A stretch of DNA of 33,121 bases from Phycisphaeraceae bacterium (GCA_002716625.1 PBAS01000039.1:1-33121), one strand, 5' to 3'; shown: positions 15,115 to 22,209, counted from the stretch's first letter. Numbers and translations: made by a program. Notes: a model not told the origin generated them from the letters alone.

Positions 15115-16577
15115 TGCAATGTACGGATTTGTCGAATGTTGATTTATTAGTTAAGGCACATGGGGAGCACATGCGATATGTGCCGGAATGGGGAAAGTGG
15201 CTCATCTGGGACGGACAACGGTGGAGGACCGACATCACTGGTCAAATTATTCGCTGGATGTCTGTCATCGTTCGCCGCAAATATCACTGGTCGCAGAAGT
15301 GGGCTGCTGCGCCGGACCTCACGGATGAGGAACGCGAAAAAAGAGAGGCAGTTCATAAGTGGTGGGCGCGAAGCGGGAGCACGACGAAGCTCCACGCAAT
15401 CGAGCGACTAGCGCGGTCTTATGAAGGTATTCCTGTGGGGTACGAAGAACTCGACCAAAAGCCGGACCTGCTTAACCTTAAAAATGGCACCTTCGACTTA
15501 AAAACAGGGGAACTGCGCGACCACTCGCCAGCCGACCTCCTTACTAAGATGGCGCGGGTAGAGTTTGACCCTGATGTTGTTGCGCCGAGATGGGACAAGT
15601 TTATTAGTGAGGTGCTCTGCGGAGACAGAGAGCTTATCGAGTTTGTGCGCCGGATTTTTGGGTATGCCTTAACCGGACACACGCACGAGCAATGTTACTT
15701 TTTTCTCCATGGATTTGGATGCAATGGTAAATCGACGCTTATCAATGTCATACACCATATGCTTGGTGATTATTCGCAAACCTGTGCGCCTAACTTGTTT
15801 GTGACCAATGGAGGAGACGCACACCCAACGGGGGTGGCGCGACTTTGTGGTGCGCGTTTTGTAGCAAGCACTGAAATCGAAGGCAAAGACAAGCGGCTGG
15901 CCGAACAGCTACTGAAACAGGTGACGGGTGGAGAAGCGATGGTGGCTAGGCGAATGCGCGAGGATTTTTGGGAATTCACGCCTACGCTAAAATTATTTCT
16001 AAGCGCGAACTCACTCCCGCACATCGAAGGGTCCGACCACGGAACCTGGAGACGAATTCATAAAATCCCATTCAATCTGACAATCCCAGAAGAGGATAGG
16101 GACAACGACCTGCCTTATATTCTGGAGACATATGAGCTTAGTGGAATATTCAACTGGATTTTCCAGGGGTGCCAAGATTGGTACAGGGCGGGACTTCAGC
16201 CTCCTGAAAGCTCCAAGGAAGAGACAAAGAAATGGCGCGGTGTGTGCGACCCGCTTGAGGGCTATCTCGAAGAGGCCACTGCTCACGGGAAAACCCTCGA
16301 AGAACAGCAGAGAACCGAGATGTATGCTTGGCTTGATGTTGACAAGAACAACAAGGACAAGAGCATCGCCGTTAGTGATTTTCAAACGGGATACCGCTCG
16401 TGGCTGAAAAGCAATGGGCTCGACCTCGTTGGTGGTCGCAAAATTTCCGGGGACATGGAAGCAAAAGGCTTTACCAAGGACCGTGTCACTGTAAAATCTA
16501 AGACACGATATTCTTGGCTTGGTATTGCACCTGTTCTTCTCGAGGCCAAAAAGAAGAAAGAGCCGGTTGGTGGTTAG
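15114..16577 (+). CDS. D5-type superfamily 3 replicative helicase
   Basis: The protein has 487 residues from ATG 15114, which overlaps the primase TAA and follows GGAGGA by 10 nt. An in-frame GTG at 15096 would add six residues. The N terminus resembles the D5_N region of P4-type primase-helicases (KNGTFDLKTGELRDHSPADL). The SF3 core has Walker A GFGCNGKST (200-208), a B/B' region around FVASTEIEGKDKRLAEQLLK, and motif C-like FTPTLKLFLSANSLP followed by TWRRIHKIPF, the arginine-finger region. A DNA-binding C-terminal domain follows (~400-487, Lys-rich). With the preceding primase it forms a split version of the fused P4/D5 primase-helicase, expected to start and drive phage DNA replication. 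Confidence 0.88.
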   Translation: MQCTDLSNVDLLVKAHGEHMRYVPEWGKWLIWDGQRWRTDITGQIIRWMSVIVRRKYHWSQKWAAAPDLTDEEREKREAVHKWWARSGSTTKLHAIERLARSYEGIPVGYEELDQKPDLLNLKNGTFDLKTGELRDHSPADLLTKMARVEFDPDVVAPRWDKFISEVLCGDRELIEFVRRIFGYALTGHTHEQCYFFLHGFGCNGKSTLINVIHHMLGDYSQTCAPNLFVTNGGDAHPTGVARLCGARFVASTEIEGKDKRLAEQLLKQVTGGEAMVARRMREDFWEFTPTLKLFLSANSLPHIEGSDHGTWRRIHKIPFNLTIPEEDRDNDLPYILETYELSGIFNWIFQGCQDWYRAGLQPPESSKEETKKWRGVCDPLEGYLEEATAHGKTLEEQQRTEMYAWLDVDKNNKDKSIAVSDFQTGYRSWLKSNGLDLVGGRKISGDMEAKGFTKDRVTVKSKTRYSWLGIAPVLLEAKKKKEPVGG

Positions 16578-16878
16578 GTTTTTGTTTTGTTTGTTTTTGG
16601 TTGGGTGCGAGTTGCCAAAAGAAGTGCTTTGCTCGAACCACTGCTGGGAAATAAAAAGATGCGTGTCGGAGCGCGTTGAGCCAACCCTGTGCGCGGCACA
16701 GTGCGTGGAGGAGATTCCAGAGGCGCGACTGTCAGGTGCCAGGGATTACCCGAGCGAGGATTGTGCGTATGTGGAGCTCTACACTGCCCTATACAGCCCT
16801 ACAATTGAGTGCAGTGACGGTGACTCCTGGGCCATGGAGCAGGGCATTCTCTACGACTGTTACGCAGTGCGTCAATAA
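16570..16878 (+). CDS. Small cysteine-rich lipoprotein
   Basis: The frame is open from 16519, but the part before 16570 is inside the helicase gene. Starting at GTG 16570 gives 102 residues with a signal MVRFLFCLFLVGC and a clean lipobox LVGC, so Cys13 would be lipidated. The mature chain has about eight further cysteines in a short acidic sequence (CSNHC, RC, LC, QC, DC, EC, DC), which suggests disulfides in the periplasm or on the surface. It overlaps the helicase stop by 8 bp but is not a replication-type protein, so it may be a moron or lysogenic-conversion gene. The family is not recognised. The start codon is inferred from signal-peptide shape. Confidence 0.6.
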   Translation: MVRFLFCLFLVGCELPKEVLCSNHCWEIKRCVSERVEPTLCAAQCVEEIPEARLSGARDYPSEDCAYVELYTALYSPTIECSDGDSWAMEQGILYDCYAVRQ

Positions 16879-16932
16879 TCTGACGCTTTTTCAACCCCCC
16901 ATTAATACAAACCTTTTTCTTTTGGCGCGAAC

Positions 16933-17151
16933 CTTGTCAGTTCAAAAGTGACAATCTGAACTGTCAAGGTCGTATGTAATGATATCAATAGGTTATAAGA
17001 ATCTTGTCAGTTCAAACACATATTATACATATCGCTCAGTTTGGGGCTGGAATCGTCCCTATAAAAAATCAGCCTTACCCCTTTTTGAATCTGAACCGAC
17101 AAGATTTTGGTAAGTGGTTGAAATTGTTGATGCGGGTCTTGTCAGTTCAGA
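16933..17151 (+). repeat. Five iteron-like 14-bp repeats, candidate replication origin
   Basis: Copies of CTTGWCRGTTCARA occur at 16933-16946 (+), 16955-16968 (-), 17003-17016 (+), 17090-17103 (-) and 17138-17151 (+). The first two form an inverted pair. The DNA between them is AT-rich (TATTATACATATC, TATAAAAAATC). This non-coding stretch (16879-17169) follows directly after the primase and helicase genes. Iterons of an origin are the favoured reading. Operators for a regulator are the main alternative, since each copy holds a TTGTCA/TTGACA-like -35 hexamer. Confidence 0.6.
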
Positions 17152-17169
17152 TTTTTTTGCCGGAAAAAT

Positions 17170-17526
17170 GTGTTAGAATGGTTAATGACGCTCCCCAAAA
17201 CTATAGATGCGGGGTGGGCGGTTTTCGAGATACGATACAGTGCTGGTCTCGAAATCGAATCTGAAAAAATGTTTGGTTATGTTGATTTTGACGAGCGTGT
17301 CGTCAGAATAAATACCGATGCCCCGCTGCCGATGCTCCGTGAAACCCTTTTGCATGAGTGCCTGCATATCATTTTTGCAGGCGTGGGGTTAGGGGAGGAG
17401 AAAATCGAAACAAACAACGAGAATTTAACCGAGCAGACCACCAAGGGGCTGATGTTATTCTCGAGGCTGAATCCGTTCCTGTTTAAGTGGCTGATTTATG
17501 GTGAGGGTTTTTATGACCCCAAGTGA
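17170..17526 (+). CDS. HExxH zinc metallopeptidase-like protein
   Basis: This 118-residue protein has the zinc site LLHECLHIIF (residues ~64-73). A downstream glutamate in ENLTEQ may be the third ligand. The arrangement, with a last segment MLFSRLNPFLFKWLIYG, recalls small phage proteins annotated as ImmA/IrrE- or SprT-like, which end in a helix plus NPxL. It would be a cytosolic zinc hydrolase, possibly cutting a host or phage regulator; no substrate is known. I use GTG 17170 (GGAAAAAT upstream). ATG 17185 would shorten it by five residues. It directly follows the iteron array and overlaps the nuclease gene. Confidence 0.6.
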   Translation: MLEWLMTLPKTIDAGWAVFEIRYSAGLEIESEKMFGYVDFDERVVRINTDAPLPMLRETLLHECLHIIFAGVGLGEEKIETNNENLTEQTTKGLMLFSRLNPFLFKWLIYGEGFYDPK

Positions 17527-17917
17527 AGAACAGGAGCAAACAGCAGTTGTCAGGTGGCTCAGGCGCAATAACGTTTTGTTTACACATCCCCCCAACGGTC
17601 TCATTAAGTCGAAGGTGACTGGTGCCAGGGCTAAACGAATGGGTGTTTCGGCAGGGGTGCCAGACCTTTTGATTTTTACGCCGCCGCCGAGGAGAGCGCA
17701 GGCGTGTGGTGTGGCAATTGAAATGAAGAGGAGGAGAGGCAGGCGTGTAGTAAGCCTTCACCAGCAGAAGTGGCTCAGGGGGCTAGAGGAGGTGGGGTGG
17801 TTGACCTACGTGGTCGACGGAGCCTCCGAGGGCATCCGGCTTCTCAAAGAGCTTGGGTATTATATAGGAGAGGGGAGTGAAGGGGCGCGAGGCCCCTCCA
17901 TATCCGATGCAGACTAG
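17513..17917 (+). CDS. VRR-NUC domain nuclease
   Basis: The 134-residue protein has VRR-NUC features: an early Glu/Gln-rich helix (EEQEQTAVVRWLRRN), then GVPDLLIF with the catalytic Asp, IEMKRRRGR with the E-x-K pair, and QQKWLRGLEEVGW. The domain is a minimal PD-(D/E)xK nuclease, found in phages as free-standing structure-specific or Holliday junction nucleases and in host FAN1. Start choice: ATG 17513 has GAGGG 5 nt upstream, whereas the in-frame ATG 17498 has none. It overlaps the HExxH gene by 14 bp. It is the last rightward gene and its stop overlaps the convergent minus-strand operon by 4 bp. Confidence 0.85.
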   Translation: MTPSEEQEQTAVVRWLRRNNVLFTHPPNGLIKSKVTGARAKRMGVSAGVPDLLIFTPPPRRAQACGVAIEMKRRRGRRVVSLHQQKWLRGLEEVGWLTYVVDGASEGIRLLKELGYYIGEGSEGARGPSISDAD

Positions 17918-18255
17918 AGACAATTCAGCATACATATTGTGTCCCGAGGTAATTTAAACTTAAGTAAAGCGGCTTGCTCGACGGCATTGCTTACGAGCAA
18001 CGCTCCTTTCACATGCGGCTTTATATCCTCGAAAACGAGGTATTTACCAACCTCCGTTTCACTGATGTATTTCAGCACCTTTGGGTCGATGACATAGGGT
18101 CCTGGGAGTATCATCATTACCCCCTTGGCTAAATCACCTTCCTCCCACTCCCTTCGGACCATCCTCACATGACGATGCTCCAAGGTGCGGTCGCACAGTT
18201 TGCAGAACTTTAAATTCTTTGGTTCAAGATTTGAACCACACTTCTCACAATACAT
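17914..18255 (-). CDS. Zinc-ribbon protein, otherwise unknown
   Basis: The 113-residue protein has an N-terminal four-cysteine zinc ribbon (MYCEKCGSN, then FCKLCDR; Cys3, 6, 18, 21). The rest is mixed, with ILPGPYVIDPKVLKYIS and a hydrophobic Leu/Ala stretch near residue 90, and no transmembrane helix. The ribosome site AAGGAGG with spacer ATTGAA is the same as in the upstream 169-residue gene. It is the promoter-distal gene of the minus-strand accessory operon and meets the nuclease gene tail to tail. Function unknown; zinc ribbons at this size usually bind nucleic acid or a protein partner. Confidence 0.6.
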   Translation of the reverse strand: MYCEKCGSNLEPKNLKFCKLCDRTLEHRHVRMVRREWEEGDLAKGVMMILPGPYVIDPKVLKYISETEVGKYLVFEDIKPHVKGALLVSNAVEQAALLKFKLPRDTICMLNCL

Positions 18256-18267
18256 TTCAATCCTCCT

Positions 18268-18777
18268 TTAAAATATGATGTCCCTTATTTGTGGTTTTGC
18301 TTTTGTGCTTCCATCGCCCATGTCGCTGATTAAGCCGACAATGTGGTCACGATATGCATCCGGCAGATTTCCACTGTCGATTACATCTTGAACGAAATCA
18401 CACACCGCAAAAAACAGTAACTTCCACAACTCTGGATTGCTTTGCATGACCTCCCCCAGCGAAGTCTCGCCAATTTCGATGTCATCAAAAACATCTAACA
18501 GGGGGAAACCTCCAACTCCCGCGCAAAATTTTATCCAGTAAGAGAAGCTCATGTCCCTTGAGTCTCCCCTTATTTGATCATCGCCGCTCCAGCCTATGCT
18601 GAACGTCCCGTAAAGGTCTTCATCATCCCAGCACGGGTCTTGTGGGTTGTATGGCTCGATACTTTCAATACAGATGTCATCAACCCCCAAAATCTCAGCC
18701 GCCAGACTACAGGCATCTCGCGGACTCAAGCCTCTATTTTTTATTTCAAATTTGCTAAGTGTGAATTGCTTCTTCAT
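18268..18777 (-). CDS. Unknown acidic protein (169 aa)
   Basis: The start is the ATG at 18777 (MKKQFTLSKFEIKNRG) with AGGAGG 6 nt upstream, overlapping the GP88 gene stop (ATGA). The 15 residues that could be added upstream come from inside that gene. The first ~30 residues resemble a small DNA- or protein-binding motif (LSPRDACSLAAEILGVDD). The rest is strongly acidic, with conserved-looking aromatics (YGTFSIGWSGDDQ). There is no signal, membrane segment or known enzyme motif. Acidic, DNA-mimic-like proteins of this kind occur among phage anti-defence genes, but nothing here shows that role. Confidence 0.55.
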   Translation of the reverse strand: MKKQFTLSKFEIKNRGLSPRDACSLAAEILGVDDICIESIEPYNPQDPCWDDEDLYGTFSIGWSGDDQIRGDSRDMSFSYWIKFCAGVGGFPLLDVFDDIEIGETSLGEVMQSNPELWKLLFFAVCDFVQDVIDSGNLPDAYRDHIVGLISDMGDGSTKAKPQIRDIIF

Positions 18778-19640
18778 TTCAATCCTCCTTGGTTGAATAA
18801 GGCATATGGTGTATCTATCCACGCCACGAATTCACTTGTTCTAATATCGAAACCATTATTGGGGCGCTTTGGACTAAGCCAAACCGCATGCCCTCTGGGG
18901 TCGAGATATCGGCTATCGTGATGATCGCCGTCCGTGACAGGAAACCCATGCCATGTTCTAGGCATGACATCGCTACAGAAAGAAACATTCCAACCACGCT
19001 CCAGGGCTTCTTTAGCTCTGTGATGGTTTGAGGATGATTCGCTAAAAGTCAGATAGTAGTTATCTGGTAGCTTCTTGCGGTCCAGCCGCGAGTACACCTT
19101 CGTGTAATCGTGAAACTGGATGGTGGGAAAGTCTTTAAAGAGCCACGGTGCCACTTTTTCCCAGGGGATGTCAGTGGTGCCGTTGAGGCGCACGGCAGGG
19201 ATGGCACCTCTGCGCTGCGCTGCCCTCCAATGCGCTTCAAGTTCCCTGTAGAGAAGGGTGAAGAAGACATTGGGCCAGTAGATGAGCATGTACAAACGCT
19301 TGGCGTAGGTTTTTTGTGGTCCATTGTGCAACATACTTCTTCCCGTGTACACGATGCATGGGTTGATGCAGTCATCTGCACCAGAGCAAGCATTAGCAAG
19401 CCCGCTGCTCATATGCGCCGCCATGTAAATCGCTGCATCATAGGAGCGCACCTCGTTCCTGTTGCTTTTAGCCATTTTTGTAGAGGCCTTAGATAAAAGC
19501 TTGTGCTGTTTACCTAGACCAAGACCATGGGCCATCTCCCATGCCACCCTGATTGGCATGATCCAAGGTCGTTCCATCTCTTGATGAATCCTCTTAGTAT
19601 TTTGACGCACCTGTACGTCGTCGATAATGGGTAATCTCAT
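18774..19640 (-). CDS. GP88-family phage protein
   Basis: The 288-residue protein has the pattern of the mycobacteriophage gp88-like family: CSGADDCINPCIVYTGRSML (Cys cluster ~residues 85-100), a helical stretch TYAKRLYMLIYWPNVFFTLL, AIPAVRLNGTTDIPWEKVAP, IQFHDYTKVYSRL, and the late YYLTFSESSSNHH and GDHHDSRYLDPRG. The family occurs in many environmental phages. The Cys cluster suggests a metal or Fe-S site, but the reaction is not established. The start at 19640 follows AGGAG closely. It leads a two-gene coupled set with the downstream acidic protein. Confidence 0.7.
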   Translation of the reverse strand: MRLPIIDDVQVRQNTKRIHQEMERPWIMPIRVAWEMAHGLGLGKQHKLLSKASTKMAKSNRNEVRSYDAAIYMAAHMSSGLANACSGADDCINPCIVYTGRSMLHNGPQKTYAKRLYMLIYWPNVFFTLLYRELEAHWRAAQRRGAIPAVRLNGTTDIPWEKVAPWLFKDFPTIQFHDYTKVYSRLDRKKLPDNYYLTFSESSSNHHRAKEALERGWNVSFCSDVMPRTWHGFPVTDGDHHDSRYLDPRGHAVWLSPKRPNNGFDIRTSEFVAWIDTPYALFNQGGLK

Positions 19641-19674
19641 AATAATCTCCTAAATGTTTTGGGTTTTTGTTTTG

Positions 19675-19857
19675 TTATATTGCTTTTATGTATTCAATTA
19701 GCTTTTCTTTTATTTGGTCCGTCTCTACGTACTGTAAGAATTCAATGGAGACAAAGGATACCGAGAAAGGCCTGCCTCTCCCGTCTTTACCCTGAATGAT
19801 TATTTCAAGCCCATCGGCCCCAAAGGCATCAATTGTGTGCATGTGTTTATGTGTCAT
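19675..19857 (-). CDS. Small hypothetical protein (60 aa)
   Basis: The chosen start is MTHKHMHTIDAFGADG at 19857, behind a strong AAGGAGGAG. The 39 residues that could be added upstream read through the neighbouring gene in another frame. The product has a compact beta-like pattern (LEIIIQGKDGRGRPFSVSFV) and a lysine-rich C-terminal helix ending IEYIKAI. There is no membrane segment. Function unknown; it is a typical short early phage gene in a run with shared leaders. Confidence 0.55.
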   Translation of the reverse strand: MTHKHMHTIDAFGADGLEIIIQGKDGRGRPFSVSFVSIEFLQYVETDQIKEKLIEYIKAI

Positions 19858-19858
19858 C

Positions 19859-20023
19859 TTACTTCTCCTCCTTATTAATGCGCACGGTGAATCCCAGTGC
19901 GCGTATATGTTTAATGTCATCGTCATCGATGAACTTTCTTTTGCTGATTGCTGCAAAGCATTTGCTTCGCTCACACTCAGGGCTCAGGTTACCCTTTTGG
20001 TCTTCACTTAAATAAATTGTCAT
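19859..20023 (-). CDS. Small hypothetical protein (54 aa)
   Basis: It starts MTIYLSEDQKGNLSPECERS at 20023, with AAAGGAG 7 nt upstream, and ends KEEK one base before the next start. The earlier in-frame ATGs lack ribosome sites. The chain is highly charged (KRKFIDDDDIKHIR) and ends in a beta strand (GFTVRINKEEK). Two cysteines seven residues apart are not a clear metal site. The family is not recognised. Confidence 0.55.
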   Translation of the reverse strand: MTIYLSEDQKGNLSPECERSKCFAAISKRKFIDDDDIKHIRALGFTVRINKEEK

Positions 20024-20097
20024 CTTAAACTCCTTTGTTAGCCTCATAGACTGCCTTCGCAAATAATTCTGATGTTGCACTTCTTATCCTGTTTAAT

Positions 20098-20128
20098 GGC
20101 GCACCGATGCATTGCTGCACGATGCGCC
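20098..20128 (+). terminator. GC-rich hairpin followed by T-rich tract (terminator-like on the plus strand)
   Basis: GGCGCA (20098-20103) pairs with TGCGCC (20123-20128), with inner TGCA/TGCA pairs and a small mismatch and bulge around a TTGC loop. On the plus strand it is followed by GTTGGTTTTTATTTTATT, as in an intrinsic terminator. Genes on both sides are on the minus strand, so it would stop plus-strand (antisense or read-through) transcription, or act as an RNA structure in the minus-strand message. Confidence 0.4.
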
Positions 20129-20157
20129 GTTGGTTTTTATTTTATTGGTGATTGCTA

Positions 20158-20919
20158 TTAAGATAGGCAGTGACTGGGGTAGTCCCACCGAACCATACTC
20201 ATAAAGTCATCATGAAGACCGATGCGCTTCTTCATTGCACGGTCGGGCTGGCTTTCAAGTTTGAGCCCCTCAGTACATGCATTGTATAACTGCAATGCGC
20301 TTCCGTCCTTATGCTCATCATATGCTGGCTCATGCCATTCCTTGAGAGACTTCTCAAAGACTCTGGCTGAAAGCACATTGTTACCGCGCAACCTGCCAAG
20401 AATCTCATACGCATTGCAGTCTCTCATCTGTATGGCTCTCATGTCATCGATGTCCTTGAGCATCTTTGTGTATGACGCTCCGACCCTGTCAACTGAGCCT
20501 TGGACTAACTGTTTGACTGACTGCCAGACATTCAGCGTATGCTTCTTTGCTACGACAATGTCTCCAGTGAACATGCCGTTAGCACAAACAAACACCTGAG
20601 CTCCAAACGCAAAGCCTACGCTTATGGATTTGTCATAGCTGTTGCGGAATGCAATGGACGGTCCGGCATAGCCATCGCCTCCCTTGAACGATGCCATTCC
20701 AAACAGGCAAGCTCCATCCCTTGACAGTCCGAAGGTGTTGCTCTCCAGTGTAAACTCAGGGAGCATATCGGCTAAGTCCGTTGAGACATATTCGATAATG
20801 TCCCCGTGCGGCACCGGCATGTATGTGTCTGTCCTTGGTGGAACAGGCACACCCATGACCTCGCTGAGTGTTGCAGGGTTGAGCATTGCCTTGGCTGATG
20901 TGTTAATTAAATTTGTCAT
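20158..20919 (-). CDS. DUF932-family phage protein
   Basis: From ATG 20919 (GGAGG 5 nt upstream) the protein has 253 residues. It matches the DUF932 / phage-plasmid-like pattern: PVPHGDIIEYVSTDLADML near the start, FGLSRDGACLFGMASFKGG, GPSIAFRNSYDKSISVGFAF, and VFVCANGMFTGDIVVAKKHT, with a helical C-terminal half that ends near a Trp (MVRWDYPSHCLS). The family is widespread in phages and plasmids and its molecular role is not settled. An in-frame ATG ten codons upstream lacks a ribosome site. The 134-bp gap after it holds the terminator-like hairpin. Confidence 0.75.
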   Translation of the reverse strand: MTNLINTSAKAMLNPATLSEVMGVPVPPRTDTYMPVPHGDIIEYVSTDLADMLPEFTLESNTFGLSRDGACLFGMASFKGGDGYAGPSIAFRNSYDKSISVGFAFGAQVFVCANGMFTGDIVVAKKHTLNVWQSVKQLVQGSVDRVGASYTKMLKDIDDMRAIQMRDCNAYEILGRLRGNNVLSARVFEKSLKEWHEPAYDEHKDGSALQLYNACTEGLKLESQPDRAMKKRIGLHDDFMSMVRWDYPSHCLS

Positions 20920-20988
20920 TGTTTCCTCCATTTTGACGCAACTATTCATTGTAGGATGTTTCTGCGCCGAATTGTTGATTAGTTTTAG

Positions 20989-21057
20989 TTAAGATAAGAT
21001 TATTATTATTTTTGTCAGGCAATCAGCGAGTGCGATTGCTAGGAATAGGTTATCCAT
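20989..21057 (-). CDS. 22-residue hydrophobic micropeptide
   Basis: ATG 21057 follows AAAGGAGAAAGCAT, as strong a ribosome site as those of its neighbours, and is 16 bp beyond the preceding gene's stop. The product MDNLFLAIALADCLTKIIII plus LS is almost wholly hydrophobic and could sit in the membrane. Coding status rests on the ribosome site and position alone. Confidence 0.4.
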   Translation of the reverse strand: MDNLFLAIALADCLTKIIIILS

Positions 21058-21073
21058 ATGCTTTCTCCTTTCT

Positions 21074-21307
21074 TTAAGCTGTGATGACCTTGCTTTGGGT
21101 TTCTATCCAACACCTTGCACCGCAGGATAGCGGCTTGTGTGGGCTGTAGACTACTCTAGCTACCTCATTTCTATCTTTATCCAGAATCACCACCCTGTTG
21201 GCATATCGGTTGTCTTTATAATCCTTAACCGTCAGGCAGGGCTCTTCTGTTCCTTGTTTTATGTTCTTCTTAATGATGTGCTGGTTAACATGGATGATTG
21301 TTTTCAT
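21074..21307 (-). CDS. Conserved small phage protein (77 aa)
   Basis: It starts MKTIIHVNQHIIKKN behind AAGGAGAAGTAA. It has a layout I have seen in environmental phage proteins: a basic N-terminal IHVNQH segment, a middle CLTVKDYKDNRYANRVVI, then VVYSPHKPLSCGARCWIETQ and a short tail. It appears to be a small beta-rich domain with no catalytic residues. Family membership is from memory of similar sequences; function is unknown. Confidence 0.6.
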   Translation of the reverse strand: MKTIIHVNQHIIKKNIKQGTEEPCLTVKDYKDNRYANRVVILDKDRNEVARVVYSPHKPLSCGARCWIETQSKVITA

Positions 21308-21317
21308 TTACTTCTCC

Positions 21318-21503
21318 TTATGTGTGAGTGTGTCCATCAGGCTCGATGCCGTAGTACACGTTGTTAATTACTGCGCCGATGTAGGCATTACCTACTCCGA
21401 ACGAAAACTTTCGCCGGAACTGCTTGTAGGTGTCACCATTGCCGTGGCGAACCCACAATGCCTTGACTGCCTTGCGTTGACATTTTGTTATTGGGTTATT
21501 CAT
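21318..21503 (-). CDS. Small basic protein (61 aa)
   Basis: It starts MNNPITKCQRKAVKALWVRH at 21503 behind AAGGAGAAGTAAG. The chain is basic and aromatic in its first 40 residues (YKQFRRKFSFGVGNAYIGAV) and ends in a polar tail with DGHTHT. The composition would suit nucleic-acid binding. The family is not recognised. It lies 10 bp before the 77-residue gene in the same operon. Confidence 0.55.
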   Translation of the reverse strand: MNNPITKCQRKAVKALWVRHGNGDTYKQFRRKFSFGVGNAYIGAVINNVYYGIEPDGHTHT

Positions 21504-21504
21504 C

Positions 21505-21714
21505 TTACTTCTCCTTCTTCCAAAATTGTGGAAACTTGATTTTTAACTGTGCTAATTGCTTCTCATAAAACTCATGTTTGTCCTCCCATTCCTTCTTCTT
21601 ATATGGAGACATCATTGCCTCCGTGATTGCTTGCTCTGTCTGGAGTCTCCTCATTGCGACAAAGCATTGAACTATCGCTTGTTGTGCTTGCTCTTCTGTG
21701 ACTTTATAGCTCAT
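21505..21714 (-). CDS. Small helical protein (69 aa)
   Basis: It starts MSYKVTEEQAQQAIVQCFVA at 21714 with AGGAGGG about 8 nt upstream, and overlaps the preceding gene by 11 bp. Nearly the whole chain is predicted helix: a Gln/Ala-rich first helix, then a Lys/Glu-rich one (YKKKEWEDKHEFYEKQLAQL) that could form a coiled coil. No domain is recognised. The strong ribosome site and tight packing support expression. Confidence 0.55.
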   Translation of the reverse strand: MSYKVTEEQAQQAIVQCFVAMRRLQTEQAITEAMMSPYKKKEWEDKHEFYEKQLAQLKIKFPQFWKKEK

Positions 21715-22054
21715 TATGAAGTCCCTCCTGTTGTAGTTTCTCTAGGCGCAGGTCTACATATTCCACATAGTCCTCCGCAGTAGGGCAGATGGCTGTTTGC
21801 CCTCCCTCAATAAATTGTTTCATCTCAAGATGCCTTATAATCCTGTTCAGGTATTTCTCTCGTTCACGGTAATAAATCTCAGTCTCCAGCCAGACAATGT
21901 TTCCGTTGTCCTGCTCTTCCCCGATGACATCATTAAGGTGTTTCATGGGCATCTCTCTCCTTTCTCCGCGCACATACGTGCCGTCCTCATAGACAACCCA
22001 TTCCTTGAACTCCCGGTTCAGTCTCTGTATTATTATTACCCTTTGGCTATTCAT
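21704..22054 (-). CDS. Hypothetical protein (116 aa)
   Basis: It starts MNSQRVIIIQRLNREFKEWV at 22054 behind AAGGAGAATTAAA. The upstream in-frame extension lacks a ribosome site. The start overlaps the stop of the 52-residue zinc-motif gene (ATGA). The first ~30 residues look like a beta hairpin (VVYEDGTYVRGERR) and the rest is helical, Glu/Arg-rich, ending LRLEKLQQEGLHNEL. Function is unknown. Confidence 0.55.
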   Translation of the reverse strand: MNSQRVIIIQRLNREFKEWVVYEDGTYVRGERREMPMKHLNDVIGEEQDNGNIVWLETEIYYREREKYLNRIIRHLEMKQFIEGGQTAICPTAEDYVEYVDLRLEKLQQEGLHNEL

Positions 22055-22209
22055 TTTAATTCTCCTTCTTGTTGTTTGAACACGCACACAACGCACGGTC
22101 CTTCATGTTCCGTGGAGCAACTTGGACAGGTGCTCCTTTGTTTGCTTTGCTCGGTGCAACCGTAGTTACTCCAGGCATCACAGTTGTTCTCATAGGCTTG
22201 CTCTTCCAT
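22051..22209 (-). CDS. 52-residue cysteine-motif protein
   Basis: ATG 22209 lies 6 nt after AAAGGAG. The frame MEEQAYENNCDAWSNYGCTE runs to a TGA that overlaps the next gene's ATG. It encodes seven Cys, including CPSC and CVVC separated by 8 residues (TEHEGPCVVC), as in small zinc ribbons. The ribosome site, coupled stop and Cys pattern favour this frame over the longer overlapping one (22056-22259). A nucleic-acid or protein-binding role is the generic expectation for such ribbons. Confidence 0.6.
   Translation of the reverse strand: MEEQAYENNCDAWSNYGCTEQSKQRSTCPSCSTEHEGPCVVCVFKQQEGELK

Noticed and set aside
17004..17264. 86-codon plus-strand frame over the repeat array
   Set aside because: It starts at a TTG inside a repeat, has no ribosome site, and overlaps the HExxH gene in another frame with unconvincing composition.
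18221..18237. GGTTCAAGATTTGAACC, resembling a tRNA T-arm
   Set aside because: It lies in the coding sequence of the zinc-ribbon gene, and no acceptor, D or anticodon arms surround it.
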